Of a stretch of DNA of 64,000 bases, positions 1 to 8,628 are shown one piece after another. Below the pieces are notes generated by a model. That model saw nothing but the letters and a program-made list of their open reading frames with translations, ran no database searches and was not told the DNA's origin. The stretch is from Candidatus Nitrosocosmicus sp. (GTDB taxonomy: Archaea; Thermoproteota; Nitrososphaeria; Nitrososphaerales; Nitrososphaeraceae): assembly GCA_029194465.1 (NCBI GenBank), contig JARFXS010000003.1, forward strand, positions 7,504 through 71,503, in the 5' to 3' direction. How positions within the stretch are numbered: position 1 is the stretch's first letter; every line of letters starts with the position of its first letter. Position numbers and translations under genes: made by a program.

Positions 1-570
1 AAACTTTTCTACCATGCATGGACGGTCTGAAAAGTATGTTATGGCTTTACTTATTTCATTTTCTGATCTAATCAAATAATTTCCGCGACCGTCGTATGAA
101 TCTTCACAGGCCTTTAATAGTACAGGAAATCCCGAGGTAGAACAATAGTACCTCAATTGTTCTTCGCTAGAAACTAGTTCAAAATCGGGGACCGCAATCA
201 TGTTTTCTCTCAAAAATTTTTTTTGACGGTATTTGTTTTGAATGATAAAGAGTGTTTTTGGAGATGGATGTACCAAGAATCCAGATTCTTCCAGATTACT
301 GAGGGCAGTGGCATTTGCTAATTCTATTTCATAAGTAATGATATCAACCTCCTTTGATAAATCATATATTTTTTGTTCGTCAGAAAAATCACCAATGATT
401 AGCTTATCTGCTAAACTTGCAGCAGGACAATCCTTGCTCGGATCAAGTATTATGACCTTCATAAACATCCGCTTTGCCTCAATAGCCATCATCTTTCCAA
501 GTTGTCCCCCACCAACTATACCCAGTCTAACCGGTTTACTAATTGAAAACTTATCTTTAATGAATGTCAA
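1..570 (-). CDS. purK: 5-(carboxyamino)imidazole ribonucleotide synthase PurK, N-terminal part (runs off the left edge)
   Basis: The minus strand reads about 190 residues beginning M-T-F-I-K-D-K and containing the Rossmann-type loop GIVGGGQLGKMM at residues 15-26, followed by the ATP-grasp start (FPVLLKACEDSYDGRGNYLI). PurK uses ATP and bicarbonate to convert AIR to N5-CAIR in purine synthesis. The start is a TTG at 570; an in-frame TAA lies immediately before it (573-571), so no earlier start is possible. The C-terminal half lies outside the window. The QLGKMM motif and the Y-D-G-R-G ATP-grasp signature make this assignment strong. Confidence 0.88.
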   Translation of the reverse strand, partial: MTFIKDKFSISKPVRLGIVGGGQLGKMMAIEAKRMFMKVIILDPSKDCPAASLADKLIIGDFSDEQKIYDLSKEVDIITYEIELANATALSNLEESGFLVHPSPKTLFIIQNKYRQKKFLRENMIAVPDFELVSSEEQLRYYCSTSGFPVLLKACEDSYDGRGNYLIRSENEISKAITYFSDRPCMVEKF

Positions 571-631
571 TTAACTGACCTAATAAAATAACAAACCCAG
601 TTTTATAGACATAAATATCTCAAATCTCGAT

Positions 632-1282
632 TTACTTCACAAATATTTTAATCGCTTGAGGAGGACAGACATTTTCGCATGCCAAGCAGAAAATACAATC
701 CTTTTCTCTAATCATAAATGGTTTCCTCTCTGAGGCGGGATGTCCTGGTGTATCGAGCCATTCATAAACATTAACAGGGCATGCATCAATACAGGCACCA
801 TCTGAAATACAAATGTCAAAATCAACGCATACATCAGTACCCCAGATCCCAAGCTGTCCGGGTGCATCATATGGACCCCATACTTGGATTCCTTGGAACT
901 TCCCTGCAGATTGTCTCTTTGACTTAAAGCCAGTATCAATTGGACCTTCTGCTGTCTGGTAGTCAGTTCCAGTGCCTGTCAGTGATAGGGATGAATTGGC
1001 ACCGCCCTCACTTATACTGGGTGCCATAGCTTGTTGGGGGATGGATGCAGCACTTGGTGGGGCACCACTAACTATTTGGGTAGCTTGAACTGGGATGTTT
1101 GCATTCCGTGTACCTGAGGCTTTCTTTAGTTTCTCAGCTTCTGCATTAGCAAGAATTTTTTGTCTTTTTATGGGACATAATTGTGAGTGAACCTCTATTA
1201 TGCTCTGCAGCGTAGTTGGATTCAAATGGATTAGTAAAGAACCACAATCTTCACAGATATATTCTGCAACTGTAGATGACAA
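632..1282 (-). CDS. Zinc-finger plus 2x[4Fe-4S]/[3Fe-4S] ferredoxin
   Basis: A 216-residue protein with three parts. The first 40 residues hold a C-x2-C ... H-x3-C zinc-finger-like set (C10, C13, H and C near 33-37). Next is a Ser/Ala/Thr-rich linker of about 70 residues. The C-terminal domain resembles archaeal zinc-containing ferredoxins, with CISDGACIDACPVNV and CIFCLACENVCPP cluster motifs. It likely carries electrons between soluble oxidoreductases. The first cluster motif has a spaced cysteine pattern (C-x5-C-x3-CP) that can bind a 3Fe-4S cluster. The start is TTG at 1282. It faces away from coaD. Confidence 0.85.
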   Translation of the reverse strand: MSSTVAEYICEDCGSLLIHLNPTTLQSIIEVHSQLCPIKRQKILANAEAEKLKKASGTRNANIPVQATQIVSGAPPSAASIPQQAMAPSISEGGANSSLSLTGTGTDYQTAEGPIDTGFKSKRQSAGKFQGIQVWGPYDAPGQLGIWGTDVCVDFDICISDGACIDACPVNVYEWLDTPGHPASERKPFMIREKDCIFCLACENVCPPQAIKIFVK

Positions 1283-1369
1283 TAGTTATCTATCCTCAAT
1301 TAGGTATTTATAAATTTGTCAAATCCTGAGTCTGACTGTGAAATCAATAATTTTATATTATTTTTTAAG

Positions 1370-1861
1370 ATGAAATCTCTATTGAAAAAATATGAATGCG
1401 TGGCCATGGGCGGTACGTTTGATATTTTACACATTGGACATATTGAACTCTTAAAAAAATCATTCCAGATAGGAAAATTCGTCATAATAGGTTTATCATC
1501 AGATAATTTAGTAAAAGAAAGATTAAAGAAAAAAATAAAAAATCCATATGAAGTACGAAAACAAAATCTAGTCAAAATTATTGATATGGAAGTTGGGTCT
1601 AACCTCTACGAAGTTACAAAACTTGAGGATGTATTTGGACCGTTAATGTTCTCCGAAAAAGTTGACTGTATGGTAGCAAGTACTGAAACGAGTCACAAGG
1701 GAGAACAAGTTAATATGGTCAGGAGAAGAATGGGTCTCCCTACAATTGATATAGTTTCAGTTGAATTGAAATTGGCTCAAGATGGGTTGCCGATTTCTTC
1801 CAGTCGTATAAGAGCAAATGAGATTGATCAGATGGGTAATACAATAAAGAATAAAAAATAA
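1370..1861 (+). CDS. coaD: Archaeal phosphopantetheine adenylyltransferase
   Basis: A 163-residue nucleotidyltransferase that would transfer AMP from ATP to 4'-phosphopantetheine, the penultimate step of coenzyme A synthesis. The N-terminal GGTFDILHIGH (T/HxGH nucleotidyltransferase signature) and the C-terminal ISSSRIR motif are both present, as in the archaeal COG1019 family. The frame is open from a TTG at 1316, but the ATG at 1370 (MKSLLKKYECVAMGGTFD) gives the usual family length of about 155-165 residues and is preferred. Confidence 0.88.
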   Translation: MKSLLKKYECVAMGGTFDILHIGHIELLKKSFQIGKFVIIGLSSDNLVKERLKKKIKNPYEVRKQNLVKIIDMEVGSNLYEVTKLEDVFGPLMFSEKVDCMVASTETSHKGEQVNMVRRRMGLPTIDIVSVELKLAQDGLPISSSRIRANEIDQMGNTIKNKK

Positions 1862-1927
1862 TCTTATTTTATCAAATTAATTTAATACGTAGTAATAAAT
1901 TTTTAAAGTTGAAATTAGCTTCATAAG

Positions 1928-2260
1928 ATGAAGAATGGAACTGACGATCTAATACTAGATTATTGTAATAATATTACAAATCTTGGCGGTGGGTTGGACC
2001 CAGAGGTGCTAGCGTATTGGTACAAACGCGTTGAGGACAAAGCTAGGGAAGTTTGTAGTAAAGAGTTAGGTGAAAAAATAGTATTTACCCAAAATCGGAT
2101 TCTTTGGATGAAATTTGAAATTAAATTGTCAAAACGTGTAGTTCCTTTGGTACTTGAAACAATAAGAGATTATATGCCGTTGATGCCATACGCGACGGGC
2201 TTGTATTTTGAGAAAGTCTATCAACTCATCCTGGATGAGTTCAATATGGATTACGTGTGA
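1928..2260 (+). CDS. Conserved-looking hypothetical protein, 110 aa
   Basis: Begins at an ATG and ends with TGA. The protein is soluble, rich in charged and aromatic residues, and predicted helical (EVLAYWYKRVEDKAREVCSKELGEKI). I recognise no domain. Codon use resembles its neighbours, and there is no competing reading frame. It stands alone between coaD and a convergent minus-strand gene. Confidence 0.6.
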   Translation: MKNGTDDLILDYCNNITNLGGGLDPEVLAYWYKRVEDKAREVCSKELGEKIVFTQNRILWMKFEIKLSKRVVPLVLETIRDYMPLMPYATGLYFEKVYQLILDEFNMDYV

Positions 2261-2282
2261 AACAATTTTTTGATAATTAAGC

Positions 2283-2581
2283 CTATTGAGCTACTGCATC
2301 ACTTAAACTAATGAAAGCCACATCCCCTACATAATTTGTATCAGTAACTTGCCCCTTTCGCGATAAAAGTTCCTCAAAAAATTGTCCCAATTTGTGTGAA
2401 TTAATTTCATCCCTGAAAATAATGCTATGATGGGAACCATCTTTGAGCTTTTTACGACGACCTCATTGCCGATAGTTTTTACTATATTGCTAACAAATAG
2501 TGAATTATCCTTTTGTGGGGTAAAAATGCTTGCTAACTTTTCCGCTTCATAACTATCTTCACAGATGAATTTAAATTTCAA
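2283..2581 (-). pseudogene. Small conserved-type protein of about 99 aa, interrupted by one frameshift
   Basis: The open frame from 2581 covers M-K-F-K-F-I-C-E-D-S-Y-E-A-E-K to about residue 44. After the T5 run at 2449-2453 (A5 on the coding strand) the sensible protein continues in another frame: KLKDGSHHSIIFRDEINSHK, then LGQFFEELLSRKGQ, ending SLSDAVAQ-stop at 2283. One extra base in that run restores a 99-residue ORF. The uncorrected frame ends at 2327 with an unnatural tail. It lies 7 bp after trpS on the same strand, so it may be its operon partner. The N-terminal half vaguely recalls Pcc1-type KEOPS subunits, but I do not assign it. Confidence 0.5.
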
Positions 2582-2588
2582 CTTGAAT

Positions 2589-3856
2589 TCAAAAACAGCG
2601 TTTAACTAAAACCAGTATTATCATCTTCAAAAAATCTTTTCCATCAATCATAAAATCCTTGATCAAATTTTGTGCCTTATCTCTCTTTATTTGTATATCT
2701 TTAATAAATGGTTTTACCTTTTTTATCATATCGCCCTTACATTCTCCACATAGCAAATTACCACTGGGCATAATCATTATACCTCTCTTGAGATTCCTTT
2801 TCGGTATCGAAGAGATAATTTAGATACCAATATACTGGACAAATATTGGCATTTCCACCTAATTTGCGTTGGAGGGCTACTGTTGGTTGACCCCGGTAAA
2901 AGGTATTTTTGATTTTTGTCTCTAGGATCTCGGGCTCGTCCACAGTAAATAATGCAGTTTCGGGCCTTGAGGATGACATTTTTCCCCAGGCTAGTAAGTC
3001 CTGGAATAAATTTACTATGGATCTGGGCCGGTTTGGGGTAGCCCAATTTTTCCGCTACGTCTCTGGTCACTCTCCAATAGGGGTCCTGATCGATTGCGAA
3101 AGCTGGTATAAGTACAGGGGTCGGTTTGTTCTCAATTATTGATGGCAGGAAGCAAGGTGCACCCTGAACAGGAGGAAATCCTATCATCCCAATGTTAGAT
3201 GAATTAGAAAATCCAAAAACAGCCTTTGCAGTGGAGTAAGTGATTTTCTTCGCAATCTCAATAGACAAAGGATACAAATATTTAATATGTTTGGTATCAA
3301 CAATTACCTTGGTTCTTTTTGGATCAAATCCTATCGAAATAATGTCTAATATGTTTTCATATGTATATTTTTGAATGGTTTCCATATCCAAATTACTATT
3401 AAACAGAAATTTTTCATCGTCTGTCAATTGGAATATTAGGTCAACATTGAATTTTTCTTGTAAATATTTTGTGAATAACCATGGCATCAAATGTCCGAGA
3501 TGAACCAGGCCTGAAGGACCTCTTCCTGTGTAAAGATAAAACTTGTTGCCTCTCCTATACTCATCAAGAACCACATCTAGATCTCTGTGGGAAAAAAAAT
3601 ACCTATTTTTGAGAAATGGGTGTATTTCCCCAGTAAAATTTTTGATTTTTTCAATTAAAGTATCATCTATGGCACGGGTACCAAATTTTTCGATCAACTT
3701 TGAGTAGTCAATATCTCCCTCTACTTCCCAGGGGGTAACGATAAAATCTTTAGTTCCATTTGGATCTGATTCTGAATCATTATCAGTCTCTATCTCACTC
3801 GAATCTAACGTCATACTGCTTTTTTCAAATGAAATGCTGTCCTCTTCACTTGGCAT
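2589..3856 (-). pseudogene. trpS: Tryptophanyl-tRNA synthetase, split into three frames by two one-base insertions
   Basis: The first part (from ATG 3856) contains GPSGLVHLGHLMPW, the class I HIGH-type signature, and QLTDDEKFLF. The frame breaks at GLTSLGK: a T5 run at 2979-2983 (A5 on the coding strand) has one base too many. The next frame gives KMSSSRPETALFTVDEPEI, which holds the KMSKS-type loop. A second break falls at the GGG at 2766-2768 (CCC on the coding strand). The last frame supplies SGNLLCGECKGDMIKKV, the normal TrpRS C-terminus. Removing one base at each site gives about 420 residues, a normal archaeal length. TrpRS is essential, so sequencing error is more likely than true loss. 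Confidence 0.88.
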
Positions 3857-3884
3857 CCTTAAATTATTCTTTAAATGACCAAAG

Positions 3885-3898
3885 TTTAAACGTTTAAA
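3885..3898. promoter_or_regulatory. Symmetric divergent promoter of trpS and pheS
   Basis: The perfect palindrome TTTAAACGTTTAAA has its centre at 3891.5. The trpS ATG (3856) and pheS TTG (3926) have a midpoint of 3891. Each TTTAAA half is centred about 30 bases from its own start codon, the place expected for a TATA box on a leaderless archaeal transcript. Two TATA boxes in one dyad would make TBP/TFB binding for the two genes mutually exclusive. Confidence 0.55.
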
Positions 3899-3925
3899 AA
3901 TACTTGCACAAGTTTTCTACTTATA

Positions 3926-5491
3926 TTGGATAAGGATGAAGTACCAGGCAGGGATACATCGAAGTTTGAAAATAACCCCAATCTTTCGATTTCATCATTA
4001 CATCCCATAGAGAAAAAGCTTCTAATCGTACTGCGAATGGTAGAGGCTGGTTGGGTAACCGAATCTGACCTTGCTAAAAAGTCAGGATTGACATCAGACC
4101 AAGTGCGCAGAGGGGTTGAATGGTTAAGGTACAAAGATTTGGTTCAAATCACTGAGGATACGGACTTTAAAATCTATCTACATCCTGATATGTCTGCTAC
4201 GGAGCACATTGTACTCCCCGAAAGGATGCTTGTCGATATTGTAAACAACGGAGTAATTAAAATGTCAGAAATCATAAAGAGTGAAGAGTTTAGAGGCAAT
4301 GACAAGGAAGTTTTTGGAGCGATTCGGTATTGCAAAAAAAATAACTGGATTAGCATAATTGATGACAAGGTAACTCTTCTCCCAGATTCGCATAAACCAT
4401 CAAGTGAGGAGAATTTCATGGCCAAATTAAGAAATAAAGGATCAGTTTTAGAATCTCACTTTGATAATGAAGATAAAAAGGCATTTGAATCATTGAAAAA
4501 ACGACATAATATCCTGGTTACAGAGAAGCTGTTAGACAAGAAATACAGAATTGCCCAAATTAGTGTTCCTATTGTTGATTCATTGTTATTAACCGGCGAC
4601 AAAGTTGTTAGAAATTTGACTCAAGATGTTTTGGTATCTGGGAAATGGAGGGATCTAATTTTTGAGCAGATTGACGTAGAGGCTCCATTGCCATTGCTAA
4701 ACTATGGAAAGAAGAATCCTTTGGTCGATTTCATAGATGAAGTCAAAGAAATATTGGTAGGCATGGGTTTTAGCGAGATCGAAGGAAACTTAACGCAGTC
4801 ATGTTTTTGGAATTTTGATGCATTATTTATCCCTCAAGATCATCCAGCTAGGGATATGCAAGATACATTTTATCTGAAATCCCAAAAGGACCTATATTCT
4901 CCTTTACCAAAAAATACTCAGTTATTAGAACATGTGTCAAAAATTCATAGGGATAATTGGCAATATGATTGGAATATTGCAGATTCTAAACCATATGTAT
5001 TGCGGACTCATACCACTCCAGTCACACTCCAATATTTGTCTGAAGGTAAACCTGAGAAAGATAAGGTTTTTCTAATAGGACGTGTATTTAGGAACGAAAA
5101 AGTAACATTCAAGCATCTAGTTGAATTTCATCAAGTTGAAGGGATTTACGTGAATGAAGATGCCAATTTAAGGCAACTAATCGGAATTCAGTCCGAGTTT
5201 TATTCTAAACTTGGGATAAAGAAGATAAAGTTCTGGCCCACCTTTTTCCCTTATACCGAACCTTCTCTTCAATCAATGGTGTATAATGAGAAATTTGATA
5301 AATGGATTGAATTGTTTGGTATGGGCATATTTAGGCCTGAGGTAACAAAACCTTTGGGTATCAAAAATCCAGTTTTAGCCTGGGGAGGAGGCTTTGAAAG
5401 ATTGGCTATGTTACGTTTTAATCTTGATGATATACGCGAATTATATTCAAACAACTTAACCTGGCTAAAGAGTGTCCCCAAATGCCTGTAG
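3926..5491 (+). CDS. pheS: Phenylalanyl-tRNA synthetase alpha subunit
   Basis: A 521-residue class II synthetase subunit. Residues about 25-80 form the N-terminal winged helix (LHPIEKKLLIVLRMVEAGWV...). The catalytic domain carries motif 2 (FRNEKVTFKHLVEFHQVEG) and motif 3 (WGGGFERLAMLRF), so it binds ATP and Phe and charges tRNA-Phe as an (alpha-beta)2 tetramer with PheT. The start is TTG at 3926; nearby ATGs are out of frame, and the TATA-like half-site 30 bases upstream supports it. The gene overlaps pheT by 10 bp, implying coupled translation. Confidence 0.96.
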   Translation: MDKDEVPGRDTSKFENNPNLSISSLHPIEKKLLIVLRMVEAGWVTESDLAKKSGLTSDQVRRGVEWLRYKDLVQITEDTDFKIYLHPDMSATEHIVLPERMLVDIVNNGVIKMSEIIKSEEFRGNDKEVFGAIRYCKKNNWISIIDDKVTLLPDSHKPSSEENFMAKLRNKGSVLESHFDNEDKKAFESLKKRHNILVTEKLLDKKYRIAQISVPIVDSLLLTGDKVVRNLTQDVLVSGKWRDLIFEQIDVEAPLPLLNYGKKNPLVDFIDEVKEILVGMGFSEIEGNLTQSCFWNFDALFIPQDHPARDMQDTFYLKSQKDLYSPLPKNTQLLEHVSKIHRDNWQYDWNIADSKPYVLRTHTTPVTLQYLSEGKPEKDKVFLIGRVFRNEKVTFKHLVEFHQVEGIYVNEDANLRQLIGIQSEFYSKLGIKKIKFWPTFFPYTEPSLQSMVYNEKFDKWIELFGMGIFRPEVTKPLGIKNPVLAWGGGFERLAMLRFNLDDIRELYSNNLTWLKSVPKCL

Positions 5492-7179
5492 TAAACGTTC
5501 GAACATCTTTACTCTCAAGAGTCTTTTCTGAGATTTCTCTGGAAGAAATTATTGAAAAATTACCATACTTGGGTCTCGATATTGAAGGACTTGACGAGGC
5601 TAATGATAAAATTCGAATAGAGTTCAATCCCAATCGACCCGATTTTTCTTCTGAGAATGGGATTGTACGTGCTCTAAAAGGAATATTGAATGTAGAATTA
5701 GGATGCCCTAGCATACACGATCTTAGAGCCTCTTCAAGTTCAATAATAGTAGATGAACAATTGAAAAATGTAAGGCCCTTCATATATGGATTAGTTGCCA
5801 AGCGGGCTTTTCCAATAGATAATGAAGAATTAACACAATTGATATCCATGCAAGAAGATTTGCATAATGGAATCGGTAGAAACAGGAAAAAGGCTTCAAT
5901 AGGACTACATGATTATGATGCGTTAACCTTTCCCCTTTTATATAAAGGGGTTTCCAGGCAAGCCAAATTCATACCATTAGATGGGAATAAAGAATGCAGC
6001 CTAGCCGATATCCTTTCAGATTTTGACGTCGGAAAAAAGTATGGTCCCATCCTTGAAAAGTTTGAATTCGTACCTATTTTACTTGACTCAAAGGATAACA
6101 TCATCTCGTTTCCACCTATTATAAATGGAAACACAACAAGAGTAGACCTATCAACTAACAATCTATTCATAGAAGTTACATCAGTGAATCCAAAGTCTGC
6201 TAAAGATATGCTTTCAATATTATCGTTTGAGTTAAGGGATATGGGGTTTGATCTGTATTCTATTGTGGTTGATTCTCCTTTTTATGAAAAAATTGTTACT
6301 CCAATGTTAGAACCGCACAAACTGCAATTAGATTTTAAATATGTTAATAGAATGTTAGGTCTCGAATTAACTCATGAGGAAATCTTGGTATGCCTTCAGA
6401 GAAGTAGATGTGAAGGTATAGACAAAGGTAGCGGTAAACTAGAATGTATAATACCTAGTTATAGAATAGATTTGTTTGACAAAGTAGATGTATGCGAAGA
6501 GGTTGCTATTGGTTATGGGATCTTCAATTTAGAACCATTACACCCAAGCACTTATTTTCCTGGTCGCAAGAATAATCAATCCATTATTTTTGATAAAGTA
6601 CGTGACATATTAATTGGTCTTGGATTTATGGAAATTATTAATCCTGATATAATATCAAAAAGCTTGGTCAGAGATGTTTTTTTGGAAGCTGGTCATTCCG
6701 ATAAAAAATTAGTTACTTTAGATGATTCGAAAAATACAGATTTTGAGTTACTAAGAAACAGTCTAATTCCTTCCATCATCAATACCTTCTCTAAAAACAT
6801 TCATGAAAAATATCCTCAGAAATTATTTGAGATAGGTAAGACATTCTCTGCAACAGATGATGAAATCAGAGAAGATTGGTCACTTTGTGTTTCAATTGCG
6901 CATAATACGACAGACTATACAGAAATTAAATCTAATTTAGAATCTTTTATGAAGTATTGTTTCAATGCGATTGTTACTACACCCAGACATGACACTAATT
7001 ATTTTTTAACAGGTCATTCTGCAAGAATTCTCCTTAAGGATCAGAAAATTGGGGAGATCGGTGAAATTCATCCTCAGATTTTGGAAAATCTTAACTTGCG
7101 TACTTTGATAACTGTTTACGAATTCAATTTATCGGCAGTAGTTAATATCTTGAACCTTGATCAAATTCGTATAGTATAG
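5482..7179 (+). CDS. pheT: Phenylalanyl-tRNA synthetase beta subunit
   Basis: 565 residues, the typical size of the short archaeal/eukaryotic beta subunit without the bacterial B2/B8 extensions. A B3/B4-like editing region occupies the first half (NRPDFSSENGIVRALKGIL, NLFIEVTS). The later part contains a B5-like domain (VCEEVAIGYGIFNLEP) and a catalytic-like fold (PQKLFEIGKTF). It starts at ATG 5482 inside the end of pheS. The partner subunit PheS binds the aminoacyl-adenylate; PheT provides tRNA contacts and editing. Confidence 0.95.
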   Translation: MPVVNVRTSLLSRVFSEISLEEIIEKLPYLGLDIEGLDEANDKIRIEFNPNRPDFSSENGIVRALKGILNVELGCPSIHDLRASSSSIIVDEQLKNVRPFIYGLVAKRAFPIDNEELTQLISMQEDLHNGIGRNRKKASIGLHDYDALTFPLLYKGVSRQAKFIPLDGNKECSLADILSDFDVGKKYGPILEKFEFVPILLDSKDNIISFPPIINGNTTRVDLSTNNLFIEVTSVNPKSAKDMLSILSFELRDMGFDLYSIVVDSPFYEKIVTPMLEPHKLQLDFKYVNRMLGLELTHEEILVCLQRSRCEGIDKGSGKLECIIPSYRIDLFDKVDVCEEVAIGYGIFNLEPLHPSTYFPGRKNNQSIIFDKVRDILIGLGFMEIINPDIISKSLVRDVFLEAGHSDKKLVTLDDSKNTDFELLRNSLIPSIINTFSKNIHEKYPQKLFEIGKTFSATDDEIREDWSLCVSIAHNTTDYTEIKSNLESFMKYCFNAIVTTPRHDTNYFLTGHSARILLKDQKIGEIGEIHPQILENLNLRTLITVYEFNLSAVVNILNLDQIRIV

Positions 7180-7530
7180 TATTGGTAGTCTTGCAAATAC
7201 AATCTGCTTAATAAAAGATTCATAAATAATGTAAAAATGCAACTTTACCTATGTTTTACTTTCAAAGTTTCAAGTGTCTTGGCAACTTTATGAATCTAGA
7301 GATGATGATGACCATCTATTGCTAAAGTGGCTTTTTTTTACAACTGTGACTCTACTAGTTAAACGATATATAGCTGTTTAATTTTATAATCATTAATCCC
7401 CGTCAGAGAGTGCGCAATGAGTTATACACGGAGTGTAAGGCTAACTATGATTTTGCTGTGGGTCAGTGGCATAAAACTAATAATATTTGATGATTTCTAT
7501 CTATTCAAACCCTCAGATGTCCTTCTTGCT
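7180..7530. other. Intergenic, 351 bp
   Basis: AT-rich spacer between pheT and the broken aIF1A gene. I see no ORF above 40 codons that looks real, no tRNA and no repeat. A short run at 7297-7310 with ATGATGA resembles a C-box, but no matching D-box pair is present. Confidence 0.4.
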
Positions 7531-7781
7531 CTAACTTGTCTGCGTGGGCGTGATGTATCTCCAAATTATGTCTGCTTTATCTGATTGGAAATCCCAAGGT
7601 GCAATTAAAACTAGGTCATTATCACGGTATCCACATCCTTCTTTTTTTATCTTCCCTCTAATCCTACAAGTCCTAATTTTTCCGTGAACTTTTACAATGA
7701 TATTATCACCGCCTACCAATTTAATTACTCTTCAAATAACTCTCCTTCCTGGGGCATGACCAGTTCCTTCAAGTGAGTCAT
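7531..7781 (-). pseudogene. eif1A: Translation initiation factor 1A, frameshifted
   Basis: The downstream frame gives TCRIRGKIKK, then NDLVLIAPWDFQSDKADIIW, the diagnostic OB-fold of aIF1A. The upstream frame, from ATG 7781, gives M-T-H-L-K-E-L-V-M-P-Q-E-G-E-L-F-E, the usual N-terminus. They join at about 7729 if one base is restored (GAAGAG to GAAGGAG), giving EGVIKLVGGDN. aIF1A helps load initiator tRNA on the small ribosomal subunit and is universal in archaea. Another copy elsewhere would be required if this lesion is real. The VKVHGKIRTCR segment also seems one residue short of the usual DGK. Confidence 0.75.
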
Positions 7782-7800
7782 TAAAACTTTACGTTTGCTA

Positions 7801-7877
7801 TTATTTTCTAATCAATGGTTAGTGGCCCAAGATTAAACAAAACTTTTATTTTAGCCACTTACCATTGATTAAAATAA
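7801..7877. repeat. Imperfect inverted repeat with arms of about 24 bp
   Basis: The left arm core AATCAATGGTTAGTGGC (7810-7826) pairs with GCCACTTACCATTGATT (7854-7870) at 16 of 17 positions. Pairing continues outward through TTATTTT/AAAATAA with a two-base bulge. The loop is about 27 bases. It lies just upstream of the broken aIF1A gene. It could be a small mobile-element remnant or an RNA hairpin; nothing decides between them. Confidence 0.55.
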
Positions 7878-7897
7878 CGAAAATTGATTTTTACTTG

Positions 7898-7977
7898 TGG
7901 AATAGCGCAGATTATTTTACGACAGTTTTGGATTCACCGCCTACCAATTTTGAAAAATAGACTTTCATTATAGTAAA
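7898..7977 (-). pseudogene. Second, 5'-fragment-like copy of aIF1A
   Basis: The minus strand reads S-K-L-V-G-G-E-S-K-T-V-V-K-stop, close to the aIF1A segment KLVGGDNIIVKV in the neighbouring gene. A 17-bp stretch (TCACCGCCTACCAATTT) is identical at 7706-7722 and 7934-7950. The rest of aIF1A is absent. It looks like a partial duplication or recombination scar, with the inverted repeat between the two copies. Confidence 0.4.
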
Positions 7978-8083
7978 ATGCCATTCAACCTTGCATTTGG
8001 CAACGAACATAATTTTGAGAATAAGGACGATTTCCAGAATCGCTAAATTTTTTAAATAATGTAGTAAAATAATATGTTGATAA

Positions 8084-8469
8084 ATGTCAGAAGAATATTC
8101 TAAATCAAATTTAAAAAAATTAACTTCTGAGGAATTTGAAGTATGTAAATCGTGGACTGAGCCACCATTTTCTGGGAACCTTCTTTACAATAAAGAAGAT
8201 GGCGTCTATACGTAAAATGCTGGCGGTTCATTTTTTTGTTTGATTCCTAGTAATATGGATTCAAAGTCTGGTTGGCCAAGTTTTTGGGCTCCATCAAATA
8301 ATGAGAATATTAGAGAAAAAATCGACTATGATTATGGTATGATTAGAAAGGAAGTAGTTTGTTCAAAATGTGGATGCCATTTAGGTCATCTATTTGATGA
8401 TGGTCCCAAACCAACAGGATTGAGGTATTGTATTACCCTTTGTCATTAGATTTTAAAAAAGACGATTAA
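8084..8469 (+). pseudogene. msrB: Peptide methionine-(R)-S-oxide reductase MsrB, degraded
   Basis: Reads M-S-E-E-Y-S-K-S-N-L-K-K-L-T-S-E-E-F, then KEDGVYT-stop (TAA at 8214), and later [30 protein letters not shown] and RYCI. These are the MsrB substrate loop and second zinc CxxC. The first zinc CxxC is lost: the stop and a GGC replace the expected cysteines, and the LFxSxxKFDS segment is scrambled. Near the end one base is missing; the correct frame continues [10 protein letters not shown]-stop at 8469. There are several independent lesions, including the loss of zinc ligands, so this looks like a real pseudogene. Confidence 0.75.
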
Positions 8470-8628
8470 TCCTACCCTGATGGGCGGATTAATCTTTGGG
8501 ATTAAGTTAGAATCCTACAAAATATAAAATAATCCATGAGTTTACTCTATTGACAAAAATCATGGTTGCAATTAAAGTCAGAAGCATACATGACGATATT
8601 CGTATTTGCTCATAATCCCCTTATCTAA

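Noticed and set aside
2327-2581. Assigning the small gene next to trpS as KEOPS subunit Pcc1
   Set aside because: The likeness rested partly on the frameshifted tail; after repair the C-terminus no longer looks like Pcc1.
7297-7330. C/D-box guide RNA
   Set aside because: Only an ATGATGA-like C box is present; no D or D' CTGA at suitable spacing.
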